Of a DNA stretch of 64,000 nucleotides, positions 31,836 to 42,094 are shown piece by piece. The stretch comes from Rubinisphaera margarita (GTDB lineage Bacteria; Planctomycetota; Planctomycetia; Planctomycetales; Planctomycetaceae). Each line of letters opens with the position of its first letter. Within the stretch, counting starts at the first letter, position 1. The DNA lies in contig NZ_JAKFGB010000012.1 of the NCBI RefSeq assembly GCF_022267515.1, positions 372,001 to 436,000 on the forward strand. The letters are read 5' to 3'. The position numbers were made by a program, and so were the translations under genes. The notes under the pieces were generated by a model. The model saw only the letters and a list, made by a program, of their open reading frames with translations, was not told where the DNA came from and did no database searches.

Positions 31836-31973
31836 GCTTTTCGCTGGGCGCTTCTTCCCGGCTGCTGGTAGAGATTACAACGCCTCATCTCCCGTTGCTC
31901 CCCCGGCCGGATTTTGCCACGATCCCGGCCCCTTCTTTCCCTCGCCCCGCTCTCTGTCCTGCGTGATCACACC

Positions 31974-33533
31974 ATGTCGCTTTATTACCGGACAATTTAC
32001 GCCTGGAAGTGCAAAGGCACGCACCACAAGCTGGCCATGGAAGCCTTGCGGCTGCTCACCCACGGTCAGTCCGAGCAGTGGCGGGATCTGTTTCTCAAGA
32101 ACGTGGAAGGGTACCTGACCGGATCAAAGGATCCGGACAAGAAGTTCCGTGATTTTCGAAATCACGTTCTGCACGTCGAAGACAACAACTGGGGTGGCGC
32201 CATCGCCGCGACTCAGGAGTGGTACTCGAAAGCTCGCCAGCACTTCGCCGACCGGCAATGGTCAGCCGGGGTTTACTCCGCCGGAGTGATGAGTCACTAC
32301 CTGACCGATGTCTTTTGTCCGCTGCACACCGGCCAGACGGTGGAAGAAAACCGGATTCACCGTGCCTGCGAATGGAGCGTAAGCTGCAGCTACGACTCGC
32401 TTGTCGATCTGCTCGAAGATGAACTGGATGGTTTCCCGACAGTCACGCTGGCCGACAACGACAGCTGGCTGGCAGATCTCGTACTGCAGGGGGCAAAGGA
32501 GTCTCATCAGGTTTACCACAAAATCGTGGCCGAATATGACTTTGATAAAGGCGTGAAAGATCCCCCGGCGGGATTGAACGAAGAACTCGGCAAGCAGTTT
32601 GCCGTGATTCTGGGACGTGCCGCCTCCGCACTCGCTGCGACGCTTGACCGATGTTTTCAGGAGTGCCGACAGTCTCCTCCTTCCGTAATGCTGTCGCTCC
32701 ATGCCGCCCTCGGTCAGGCCTCGATCCCTGTCTTCTGGATCACAAAGAACATGGAGGACAGTGCGGAAAGAGCCGTCGTCGAGAAAATTTATCAGGAGTT
32801 GAAGCGGACCGGCGAAGTCGTTCATTCGCTGCCGGAAGAGAATCGTATCGTCGCCGAACTCGTAGAAACGTATCGCAATGGCGAAGAAGAATCCGAGCCT
32901 GTTGAGAGCTCAGCCAAACCGCGCGTAAAAGTCGCGGCTCCGAAAAAGCAGAAGACTAAAACGCAAGTTTCTGAGACGGAGCCCGAACCGGTTGCTGATC
33001 CATTTGAGGAAGACGCTGCAGCCTTCGGTGCCAAGCCGGCTATGAATATTCAAGTGGATGACGACTCATCCGAGGTTCCCGACGAACGCCAGGATGAAGT
33101 GACGTATCTGGCCCCGGACTCGCCAATTGTTGACGCACCCTCCATCGGCCCGAAGACGGCTTCCCGATTTCGCAAGATCTCGATCAATACTGTCGATGAT
33201 CTGCTGAATACCGAGCCGGAGACGATCGTCAACCGGCTCAATACGCGGTGGATCAACCTTGAGCTCGTGATCTCCTGGCAGCAGCAGGCCCAGCTGATGT
33301 GTCAGGTGCCGGGGCTCAGAGCACACGATGTGCAACTGCTGACCGGGGTGGGCGTCGAATCAGTTTACGACCTCTGCTCCACAACCGTGGACGACCTGCT
33401 GCCACTGGTGCAGGAATATGCAGTCTCTCCCGAAGGACAGCGAGTGATCCGCAGCGGCAAGGTCCCCGATCACACGGAAGTCTCGGAGTGGATTCAGAGT
33501 GCGCAGTGGGGCCAGCAAAGCGACGCCGCCTGA
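31974..33533 (+). CDS. Zinc-dependent phospholipase C-like protein with C-terminal DUF4332 (HhH) domain
   Basis: 519 residues from ATG 31974. Residues 1-280 match the zinc-dependent phospholipase C/P1-nuclease helical fold: WKCKGTHHKLAMEAL and HVLHVEDN near the start, GVMSHYLTDVFCPLHTGQ and EENRIHRACEWSV, which place His/Asp metal ligands in the usual order. A charged, low-complexity linker (about 320-385, PKKQKTKTQ...) leads to tandem helix-hairpin-helix motifs of DUF4332 (about 395-490, PSIGPKTASRFRKISINTVDDL). The first domain suggests phospholipid or nucleic-acid hydrolysis, the second DNA binding. Located directly after a tRNA gene. A small frame overlaps its 3' end. Confidence 0.8.
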   Translation: MSLYYRTIYAWKCKGTHHKLAMEALRLLTHGQSEQWRDLFLKNVEGYLTGSKDPDKKFRDFRNHVLHVEDNNWGGAIAATQEWYSKARQHFADRQWSAGVYSAGVMSHYLTDVFCPLHTGQTVEENRIHRACEWSVSCSYDSLVDLLEDELDGFPTVTLADNDSWLADLVLQGAKESHQVYHKIVAEYDFDKGVKDPPAGLNEELGKQFAVILGRAASALAATLDRCFQECRQSPPSVMLSLHAALGQASIPVFWITKNMEDSAERAVVEKIYQELKRTGEVVHSLPEENRIVAELVETYRNGEEESEPVESSAKPRVKVAAPKKQKTKTQVSETEPEPVADPFEEDAAAFGAKPAMNIQVDDDSSEVPDERQDEVTYLAPDSPIVDAPSIGPKTASRFRKISINTVDDLLNTEPETIVNRLNTRWINLELVISWQQQAQLMCQVPGLRAHDVQLLTGVGVESVYDLCSTTVDDLLPLVQEYAVSPEGQRVIRSGKVPDHTEVSEWIQSAQWGQQSDAA

Positions 33534-33630
33534 CGCGATCTTCGAAGAGATTATTCGTCGGTTCGAAGCCTTCAAGACCTATGAGCCTTCGCCTCCGAGC
33601 GCGATGCAGATGATGCTCAACGACGATTAA
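33499..33630 (+). CDS. Candidate small gene or frameshift extension (43 codons)
   Basis: In the +1 frame relative to the preceding gene, GTG 33499 opens 43 codons to TAA 33630; it overlaps the last 35 bases of that gene. The peptide is amphipathic and protein-like: ...ATPPDAIFEEIIRRFEAF, then KTYEPSPPSAMQMMLNDD. CGGAG lies 12 bases before the GTG. Codon use resembles neighbouring genes. It could be a real translationally coupled small protein, a programmed +1-frame extension of the DUF4332 protein, or chance. Not shown by anything else here. Confidence 0.4.
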   Translation: MRSGASKATPPDAIFEEIIRRFEAFKTYEPSPPSAMQMMLNDD

Positions 33631-33647
33631 TTGAGACGCGGGATAGC

Positions 33648-34448
33648 CTATTTCTCAGCCGTGATCTTCAGGTACTGTTCCGCGTAGCGGCGGCCGAACT
33701 CCCGGTATGAGGCGGCATCGAAGTGAACTTCGTCGCCTTTGTGCTCCAGGCCGTCCGAAGAAATGAAGAATGTCCGCGACTGTTCGCGGGCGAGTTTCTG
33801 ATGCACGTTGTCGACGTGCAGTTTGTACTGGGACCAGGGGCGTTCTTCGAACTGGCCGAGCTGACCGATGAGAAACGGAACATTCTCAGCTTCGAATTCT
33901 TTACGAAGCCGCTTAATCAGCGCGGCGAGCTTCTGTTCGTAATCAGGAGCGCGTTCAGCATTTGAATCCGCCTCTCCCTGATGCCAGAGGATGCCTTTCA
34001 GTGTGCCCGCTTTCAGCGCGATCTGGCATCGCTTCAGCATGTCGTCGTATGGGTGGGACTTGGTCTGATCGTGGTAGCCACCCGGCTCCCAGGCGGTGAT
34101 CGATGATCCGCCGACGGCACAGGGAATCAAGCCAATAACGATCTCAGGTTGAGCCTCAGCCAGTTTGATGCCGAATGTTCGTCCCAGTCCGACACCAGCG
34201 GCCGACTTGTCGAAGTGCAGTGGATCGCGAGCGAAATCCCATTCGTTGTCCTTCGTGAAAGCGAGCACGCGAGGATGCGGTTCCTGATCGGTCGGTTCGA
34301 CCTTGCCTCGGCCGGCCATGTTCGACTGACCGATCAGTAGAAAGAGGTGGAAGTTCTCTTTTACGGGAAGTTGAAGCGGGGCCGGCTCATCGGCGAAGGC
34401 GGGAGCGGCCCAGGAGAAGATCAGTGCAACGGCGAGGATGTATTTCAT
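33648..34448 (-). CDS. Sialate O-acetylesterase-like SGNH esterase (CE6-like)
   Basis: 266 residues from ATG 34448 (AGGGATC upstream). Signal peptide MKYILAVALIFSWAAPAFA. Family pieces: FLLIGQSNMAGRG (nucleophile Ser in GQSN), GGSSITAWEPGG, GILWHQGEADSN (second catalytic-region block) and the C-terminal DEVHFDAASYREFGRRYAE with the Asp-x-x-His pair. It probably removes acetyl groups from sugars such as acetylxylan or other plant/algal polymers; sialate is not implied. Confidence 0.92.
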   Translation of the reverse strand: MKYILAVALIFSWAAPAFADEPAPLQLPVKENFHLFLLIGQSNMAGRGKVEPTDQEPHPRVLAFTKDNEWDFARDPLHFDKSAAGVGLGRTFGIKLAEAQPEIVIGLIPCAVGGSSITAWEPGGYHDQTKSHPYDDMLKRCQIALKAGTLKGILWHQGEADSNAERAPDYEQKLAALIKRLRKEFEAENVPFLIGQLGQFEERPWSQYKLHVDNVHQKLAREQSRTFFISSDGLEHKGDEVHFDAASYREFGRRYAEQYLKITAEK

Positions 34449-34885
34449 CAACGAGATCCCTGGTCGTGAATCAGTTTCGGCAACGTAAGGAGCCGCGCGG
34501 TGAGCGGCTGCCACGGGGATCTCGATGATATGCGATCTTCCCGCCGTGAGAAACACAACGGGTGGAATCCAGGGCCGGAAACTGTGTGAACTCTGAGCGA
34601 TCTTCCAGCGTCTCTCGCGAGAAACGCTCTCGCCGGGAAGTACGTGGAACGTGTCCGCAACGCATCTGGCGAGGGTCAGAGATCGTCCCGCTCCCGGAAT
34701 GGATAGACCGGTATCGGTCAGACGAAGTGGCCCGAGCAGCGCGTCTGTAGTAGAGTCCTTGAGCGATCAGACGGATGTCTGCAGGAAGATGAATTACGAC
34801 CCGTTGTGTGGCGAAGGCCACTCCGTGACAGGGAAATTCAGCGCGACCCGCAGCGTCTGGTCGTCACTGCACTTTTGCAATGGAC
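34449..34885. other. 437-base intergenic region without a convincing gene
   Basis: Between the esterase start and the small membrane protein stop. Open frames here are arginine/serine-rich on both strands without a ribosome site; no repeat or terminator was seen. Confidence 0.5.
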
Positions 34886-35086
34886 TTAGTAAGTATCGCC
34901 TGCCAGTTCCAGCGGCATCTCAGCCTGAACCTGGTTGGAGATCAACTGATTGATCGCCTGGTCGTAATACTCAGCGGTTTCGGACCGACCATCCTCCCAC
35001 CCGAGGAGGTAGACGTGAAATCCACCGTAGAGAATTACTGTCAGAGTGAGAGCGAAACGCGAGAACTGCAGAGCTTTCCGATTCAT
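34886..35086 (-). CDS. Small single-pass membrane protein
   Basis: 66 residues: a basic N-terminus, one hydrophobic segment (FALTLTVILYGGFHVYLLGW, residues 11-30) and an acidic, Gln-rich C-terminal helix ending ...MPLELAGDTY. AAGGG lies about 8 bases upstream and TATATT about 50 bases upstream on the minus strand. No family recognised. Its frame and ribosome site make it more believable than the opposing frames. Confidence 0.55.
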   Translation of the reverse strand: MNRKALQFSRFALTLTVILYGGFHVYLLGWEDGRSETAEYYDQAINQLISNQVQAEMPLELAGDTY

Positions 35087-35357
35087 GTTCGACCCTTAGA
35101 AAAGTTCGACAGAATTAATGAATCTCTCAGAATATAACGCGGTGCTCTGTCTGGACTTTCTTACTCAGAAAAGGAGCTTCTTCAAGAAGGTCGCAGCAGA
35201 ACCGCTGAAGAAAAGCTGGATGAATAGATTTTGAACGACTGCCGAGATGATGCCGGCAGACCGAGAAAGCCCTGCTTAGATCAAAGGACTTTCATGAATG
35301 GATATTTTGAGGTTAACGGCAGATTAACAATTCATCCAGAGCAGAAATTGAAAAAAA

Positions 35358-37523
35358 TCAGGCGATCACCACGATTTCAATTTCACCTTCCTTATGATCG
35401 ACATTCAAACCGACATCACGCGGGTGACGCCTGAGTGTCAGATCAACGACAGCATCACCGACTCGCAGATTGTTGATCGAAACCCACTGCAGAAAGGGGG
35501 GCAAACTGGGATGGTCGACTCGAATCTGTGGACCGGCTGGAGAAAACTGCAGTCCAAGGCAGGACTGCAGCAGCATGAACAGCGAACCGGCAGCCCAGGC
35601 CTGCGGCGAGCATGCGACCGGATATCGTGTGGGGCCGTGCCCGCTGAGACGATCGAATCCACAGAAGAGTTCCGGGAGACGACTCCACTCGAGATACGAA
35701 GCCGCGTCGAACAAACCGCCCACAATGCGAAGGCATTCTTCGCGGAAGCCGTATCGGGCCAGTCCGGCTGCGCAAATCGCGGTATCGTGCGGCCAGATCG
35801 ATCCGTTGTGGTACGACATCGGGTTGTAGCGGGCTTCTCCTTTGGCAATTGTGCGGATGCCCCAGCCGTTAAAGCTTCGCTCATCGAGCAGTGTCGCGGC
35901 CACCCGCGGAGCCAGGCGGGAATCGACGATCCCACTCCACAGCAGATGACCGACGTTTGAGTTTCGTACTTCACACGGTCGCTTGTCCCCGTCCAGAGCG
36001 ATCGCGAACGTACCGAGCCGCTCGACCCAGAAGCGTTCGTTAAACTTCTTCTTCAACTCCTCGGCCTGACGGGTCAGTTCCTGGCTCCGCCCGGTGCGTC
36101 CAAGCATCCCGGCGAGTTCGGAGGCCAGAATCTTCGCTTCATAGACGTAGCCCTGCACTTCACTGAGCGTAATGGGGCCTTCAGCGTCCCGTCCGTCGGC
36201 GTGAAAGATCGAATCGTCCGAGTCCTTCCAGCCCTGTTGCTTCAACCCCTTGTCGTTCTGCCGCATATACTCGAGAAAGCCGTCCCCATCGGGATCGCCA
36301 TAAGTGTCGATCCACTCCAGCCCCCTCTCGATATTCGGCCAAAGCTGTTCGATGAACGAGAGCTCGCCCGTTCGCCGGTAGTAATAGGCGGCGAGAATGA
36401 TAAATAGCGGCGTCGCATCGACGGTCCCGTAATAGCGACGAAACGGAATCTCACCGAGCTCCGCCATTTCTCCGCGACGGACCTCGTGAAAGATCTTTCC
36501 CGGCTCCGATTCGCAGAACGAGTCCACTTCCGTGGCTTGCGTGGCCGCCACAAATGCCAGCACGCCGCGGGAAAGCGAAGGCTCCATCCAAAGTGTCTGG
36601 AGGGCCGTTATGAGTCCGTCCCGTCCGAACGGTGTCGAGAACCAGGGGACGCCGGCGTAGGGATAGTTGCCGTACTCGGTCTCGCTGGTCAGCATCATCA
36701 GGTCGGCTGTCGATCGCTGAATCCATTCGTTGAACTCCTCGTTGGAAGTCACGATTTGGGCTCGTGTCTGCTGCGAACGGACGAAGTAGTCGTCGATCCC
36801 CTGCACGACCTGGGAGTGACTTCGTACCGGATAGCGAGCCTCTCCTGTCTGACAGCTGATGGTCGCGTGAAGCACCTTCTGCTCACCGGGCGCGAGTTTC
36901 ACTTTCATACGGCAGTGAGAATCGACGAGTTCCTGGATATTCCCGTCGAACTGGATATCGGTCTGCCGAATCACGTCATCAAGTCCGCGGTACTTCAGGG
37001 TGATCGCGTTCGTATCGACCTGACACGGCAGGAGTTCGCCGCGTTTGCTTCGTTTGACGCCCCGCACTTCGAAGATGTCGCGATAGTCGGCACCAAACTG
37101 ATAGACAATGTCGAGTTCGAGTTCCTGCATCGAGTAGTTCGTCAACTGGAGGTGCTCATAGAGCGAAGATCCATCGACGACCATCGAGCGGGATGCACTC
37201 AGGTGTCCTTTGGGAAGGACCAGCTCTTCACCGTGATGCACATCGGGCGTGGTCAATTCAACCACGAGGACGCTGTTGTCCTCCTTCATGGTCGAATTCA
37301 ACAGCATCGGTCGGCGGTCATCAATCAGGACCTCCCAGTGCGACAGGTGGCGGGTTCCGTTGTGATAGAGCCCCTGCTCTCCGAGTCCTGTACGAGCAAT
37401 GTCGCCCAGAAGATCGAGCACCACGAAGGTGTCGCCATGCTTCAGGACCTGGCTCCGTGAGTCGGCTCGCTGCGATGAAGCCGCGTAATACCACTCATCG
37501 TCAATCTGGATAACGTCGTCCAC
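35358..37523 (-). CDS. Glycogen-debranching-type amylo-alpha-1,6-glucosidase
   Basis: 721 residues. N-terminal beta-sandwich domain of the GDE_N_bis type (about 20-250), then an (alpha/alpha)6 barrel: GVPWFSTPFGRDGLITALQTLWMEP, RRYYGTVDATPLFIILAAYYYRRTG, WKDSDDSIFHADG, NSNVGHLLWSG and PMSYHNGSIWPHDTAI, all typical of glucoamylase/GH63-type enzymes. Probably removes alpha-1,6 branches in glycogen or a related glucan in the cytoplasm. It follows a GT4 glycosyltransferase by 49 bases in the same operon. CDS starts at ATG 37523. Confidence 0.9.
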   Translation of the reverse strand: MDDVIQIDDEWYYAASSQRADSRSQVLKHGDTFVVLDLLGDIARTGLGEQGLYHNGTRHLSHWEVLIDDRRPMLLNSTMKEDNSVLVVELTTPDVHHGEELVLPKGHLSASRSMVVDGSSLYEHLQLTNYSMQELELDIVYQFGADYRDIFEVRGVKRSKRGELLPCQVDTNAITLKYRGLDDVIRQTDIQFDGNIQELVDSHCRMKVKLAPGEQKVLHATISCQTGEARYPVRSHSQVVQGIDDYFVRSQQTRAQIVTSNEEFNEWIQRSTADLMMLTSETEYGNYPYAGVPWFSTPFGRDGLITALQTLWMEPSLSRGVLAFVAATQATEVDSFCESEPGKIFHEVRRGEMAELGEIPFRRYYGTVDATPLFIILAAYYYRRTGELSFIEQLWPNIERGLEWIDTYGDPDGDGFLEYMRQNDKGLKQQGWKDSDDSIFHADGRDAEGPITLSEVQGYVYEAKILASELAGMLGRTGRSQELTRQAEELKKKFNERFWVERLGTFAIALDGDKRPCEVRNSNVGHLLWSGIVDSRLAPRVAATLLDERSFNGWGIRTIAKGEARYNPMSYHNGSIWPHDTAICAAGLARYGFREECLRIVGGLFDAASYLEWSRLPELFCGFDRLSGHGPTRYPVACSPQAWAAGSLFMLLQSCLGLQFSPAGPQIRVDHPSLPPFLQWVSINNLRVGDAVVDLTLRRHPRDVGLNVDHKEGEIEIVVIA

Positions 37524-37572
37524 CCTCTGCTCCTTTCACACGATTGATCGACTTGAGGCGAGCCGGCTCCTT

Positions 37573-38694
37573 TTACTGCAGCGCCACATCAGGCGGAACG
37601 TTGGTCCGGGATCTCCAGTCCAGAATGTCGTCCAGGGCGTAATCCCCGGAGGACGAATACCGCCGTCGCGTCCACTCCTGTTGAACCTGTCGGTACGCTT
37701 GAAGATATCCCTGAGCCATCTGCTCGGCCGTGAAACGTTCCTCAAAGTATTGTCGACACCGTCTCCGGCCCAGATGAGAGATCTGCGGGATCGCCGCGAC
37801 CGCTTCCTCAATCGAGTGCACAATGAACCCACTGACGCCGTTCCGCATCACTTCGGGGACCGAACCCGCTTCAAAGGCCACGACGGGTGTTCCACAGGAC
37901 ATCGCCTCGGTCATTACCATGCCGAACGGTTCGGGCCAGCAGATGGGGAACAGCAGCGCGTAGGCGTCTCGAAGCAACTCGTATTTCCCCTGCTCATCGA
38001 CCTCCCCGATATACTCGATCAGCGGATGTTGCAGGTGAGGCCTGATCCGCTGATCAAAATAGTCCTGATCGCTCGCGTCGATCTTGGCGGCCATTTTCAG
38101 CGGCATGTTCGTTCGCAGGGCAATCTCGATCGCCGCTTCCGGCCCCTTGTCCGGGGTGAATCGTCCCAGAAACGCCAGGTATTCCCCGGGGTGATCCTGG
38201 AAATGGTTATTCAGCGGGATTCCGTTATAAACCGTGGAAACCCAGTTGGCCTGGGGCAGCGGGCGCCGGTGAGAATTGGAGATGGAAACGACCGGAATCT
38301 CGCGGAATTCATTGAAAACGTCCTGAAGATCCGGGAGATCGAGCCGGTTGTGAAGCGTCGTCACGTGAGGGGTTCTCAGGTGCCGCGCGAGCGGAAAATG
38401 GAAGTAATCCGTATGGAAGTGGATCACGTCGAAGTAATCCTGCCGACGGACGACCTCCTCGAACTCGATCATGTGCTGAATGAAGGGATTCCTGGGGACC
38501 GATGCCAGCCGTAGTGCCTCGGCCGTCACCGGACACAAGTTTGCCGAAGTCCGGGAATCTCCGGAAGCAAACAGTGTGACCTCATGCCCTTTCGCGACGA
38601 GGGCTTCGGTCAGGTAGGAAACGATCCGTTCGGTCCCACCGTACTTCCGAGGCGGGACACTTTCGATCAGGGGAGCGACTTGAGCGATTCTCAT
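37573..38694 (-). CDS. Glycosyltransferase family 4
   Basis: 373 residues from ATG 38694 (AAGGAAGA before it; upstream in-frame codons are not translated well). GT-B fold: VPPRKYGGTERIVSYLTEALVAKGHEVTLFASG at the start, FLGRFTPDKGPEAAIEIALR, and the donor-site EPFGMVMTEAMSCGTPVVAFEAGSVPEV (EX7E motif). Nucleotide-sugar-dependent transfer; possibly glucan or trehalose synthesis given the debranching partner downstream. Substrate not determined. Confidence 0.92.
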   Translation of the reverse strand: MRIAQVAPLIESVPPRKYGGTERIVSYLTEALVAKGHEVTLFASGDSRTSANLCPVTAEALRLASVPRNPFIQHMIEFEEVVRRQDYFDVIHFHTDYFHFPLARHLRTPHVTTLHNRLDLPDLQDVFNEFREIPVVSISNSHRRPLPQANWVSTVYNGIPLNNHFQDHPGEYLAFLGRFTPDKGPEAAIEIALRTNMPLKMAAKIDASDQDYFDQRIRPHLQHPLIEYIGEVDEQGKYELLRDAYALLFPICWPEPFGMVMTEAMSCGTPVVAFEAGSVPEVMRNGVSGFIVHSIEEAVAAIPQISHLGRRRCRQYFEERFTAEQMAQGYLQAYRQVQQEWTRRRYSSSGDYALDDILDWRSRTNVPPDVALQ

Positions 38695-39104
38695 ATTCTT
38701 CCTTGTGCGAAAATGGCTCTTCGGGCGAGTTGCGGCTCGGTTCGCAACCTGTCGTCTCATGTCGGTCAAGGCAGAAGATGGTCGGTGGGCAGTGCGAAGA
38801 ACCAGACAAAAATGTAACCGTGAAGCCAGGGAGCGTGCGAAGCAAAAATCGCGCCACGGCGGGGCCTGGAAGTCAGCAGGAGTTGACCGTTCTCGCGGAA
38901 CCATGCCAGACTGGCTTGAAAAAGGCTGAGTCCGGAGACGAGGAGTAGTGCACATTCAGAGTTTCCCCCAGACGGGTGGTGTCTTCGTACAATTCAGAGT
39001 GATCGCTCTCCCCTCAGATCAGGATGCTTGCGGGCTTTTACGGAAGTCGCCAAACTTGCGGCCACAACACGCTGTTTTGCTCACCTCCGAATGGAAGCTT
39101 TGAT
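38695..39104. other. 410-base divergent intergenic region
   Basis: Between the GT4 gene (minus) and the LDH2-type gene (plus). A TACAAT at about 38988 is a possible -10 for the plus strand but lacks a -35. No coding frame is convincing. Confidence 0.45.
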
Positions 39105-40154
39105 ATGCCGGTCTTTACAGTTGATCAACTTCGTCGTCTGGGGACGGACGTCCTTACTGCAGCCGGCGCGACCCCGGGTGAAGCGTCCGTGGTGGCCGAA
39201 GAACTCGCCTCGGCTAATCTGGTGGGGCATGACAGCCACGGCGTGATGCGATTGATGCAGTACGTCGAATTCATTCAAAACGGTCATATTATGCCGGGGC
39301 GCCAGCCCGAGGTGATTCGGGAGGGGGCGGCCTTCCTGGTCGTCGACGCACATTTCTCGTTTGGTCAGGTCGCGGCTACCTGGACATTGGATCGACTGCG
39401 ACGGAAAGCCCGGGACTGCGGAGCAGCCGACGCTTTCATCCGCAATTGCAATCATGTGGGACGGCTCGGCTCTTACACCGAGAAAGCTGCCGACGAGGGC
39501 TTCGCGGCTCTGATGTCCGTCAACGCTCCCGGCCCCGGACAGGTGGCTCCGTTCGGCTCGATGGAACGCCGGATGGGGACCAACCCGATTTCCCTGGCCG
39601 CACCCGGCAACAACGGGGCCATCGTGCTCGACATGACGACCAGTGCCACTGCTGAAGGCAAACTGCGGGTCGCTCACCAGTCGGGCGTCATGGTTCCGGA
39701 AGGCTGGATCATTGACGGAGCCGGAAATCCGAGCATCAATCCGGGCGATTACTATGCGACGCCGAACGGATGCATCCTGCCGCTCGGCGGAGCGCTGGCA
39801 CACAAAGGATTCGGCCTTTCTGTCATGGTCGACATCTTCAGCGGGATTCTCTCTGGAAGCGGGGTTGGCCGGACCGATCTTCCGCGGGGAGCGAACGGCG
39901 TCTGGATGCAACTGATGGACATCGAGCAGATTGTCGGCCGGGAAGACTATGACCGGTGGATGAAGACCTACGAAGAGCACATTAAATCCGCGAAAAAGCG
40001 GCCGGAAGTCGAGGCGATTCTGTTCCCGGGCGAGATGGAGCGAACCATGCAGGCTCGCCGCGAGGAATCGGGAATTGCGATTCCGGACGAAACGTGGCGA
40101 CAGATCACGGAACTGGCCGGTTCGTTGGATGTCTCACTGCCCAGTGTCAGCTGA
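39105..40154 (+). CDS. Malate/L-lactate dehydrogenase (LDH2 family)
   Basis: 349 residues from ATG 39105. Family hallmarks: SANLVGHDSHGVMRL, CNHVGRLGSYTE (His/Arg of the active site), MGTNPISLAAPG, DMTTSATAEGKLRVA and GFGLSVMVDIFSGILSGSG. NAD(P)-dependent oxidoreductase acting on 2-hydroxy acids; the group includes malate, sulfolactate and ureidoglycolate dehydrogenases, so the exact substrate is open. Confidence 0.93.
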   Translation: MPVFTVDQLRRLGTDVLTAAGATPGEASVVAEELASANLVGHDSHGVMRLMQYVEFIQNGHIMPGRQPEVIREGAAFLVVDAHFSFGQVAATWTLDRLRRKARDCGAADAFIRNCNHVGRLGSYTEKAADEGFAALMSVNAPGPGQVAPFGSMERRMGTNPISLAAPGNNGAIVLDMTTSATAEGKLRVAHQSGVMVPEGWIIDGAGNPSINPGDYYATPNGCILPLGGALAHKGFGLSVMVDIFSGILSGSGVGRTDLPRGANGVWMQLMDIEQIVGREDYDRWMKTYEEHIKSAKKRPEVEAILFPGEMERTMQARREESGIAIPDETWRQITELAGSLDVSLPSVS

Positions 40155-40299
40155 TCGCCCCGCCTTTCCGGGACTCCCGGTTGACGGTTCCTCGGCAGAT
40201 GATCTATCTTCCGGCTCGAGTGAGCTCAACGGGGCCACTCTGCTGACGCAGATCGTCTGCTTCCTGTATCTATTTAGAATGCGAGTCACGATTTAAACT

Positions 40300-41556
<1,257 letters not shown>

Positions 41557-41578
41557 ACGAATCCGCGAACGAAATCAG

Positions 41579-41612
41579 AAAACGCCGGTCAGCAACGACC
41601 GGCGTTTTTTTG
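41579..41612 (+). terminator. Intrinsic terminator after sat
   Basis: 11-base stem AAACGCCGGTC / GACCGGCGTTT around AGCAAC, followed by a run of T. Confidence 0.88.
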
Positions 41613-42094
41613 TTTTAGAGGCTCCCACAAATGCCCTTGTGCCCCGCACCAGCGGTGGCCCCAAGAGATTCTTTCGGAGCGGCGCCGCCGTGGGCGAAGT
41701 GCTATTTGACGTCCAATTAAGAGAATTGGTGCCTTCAGCTGAAAAACAGTGGAATGCTGTAAGTTGAGCCGCGCGACAGCTGCATTCTCCTACGGCTGCG
41801 CCGCCCTGATAGCACAGCTATCAGGGCCACCCTTAAGGGCGTTGTTTGCATAGACTTCCTGAACTGGCAACTCCTGAAGAATGTCTGTACCACCGTCGGA
41901 GGATGACAGTAACGCGTCGCGTTGTTTATCGAGAGGGGCGCGGCATGGAATCGGTTCAACGCACAGTCGAAACGTCACGCCGATCGTACTTCCGGACAAA
42001 TCCGCCGAGGGGCTCATTCACGGGATATGCGAAATAACAGACTGCTTCGCCGGGAATGGGAGCGAACGCTCGGTAAAAAGTAAGCAGACGTGCC
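41613..42094. other. 482-base intergenic region holding a repeat element
   Basis: After the sat terminator this stretch contains the hairpin repeat at 41793-41833 and no credible gene. Short frames on both strands have poor composition. Confidence 0.5.
41793..41833 (-). repeat. Hairpin repeat related to the 11701 element
   Basis: Read on the minus strand: GGGTGGCCC, a 9-base perfect stem (CCCTGATAG / CTATCAGGG, 5-base loop), then GGGCGGCGCAGCC. The flanks match the left end of the 11701-11838 element (GGGTAGCCC ... GGGTGGCGCAGCC) while the stem sequence differs completely and remains paired. Confidence 0.6.
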
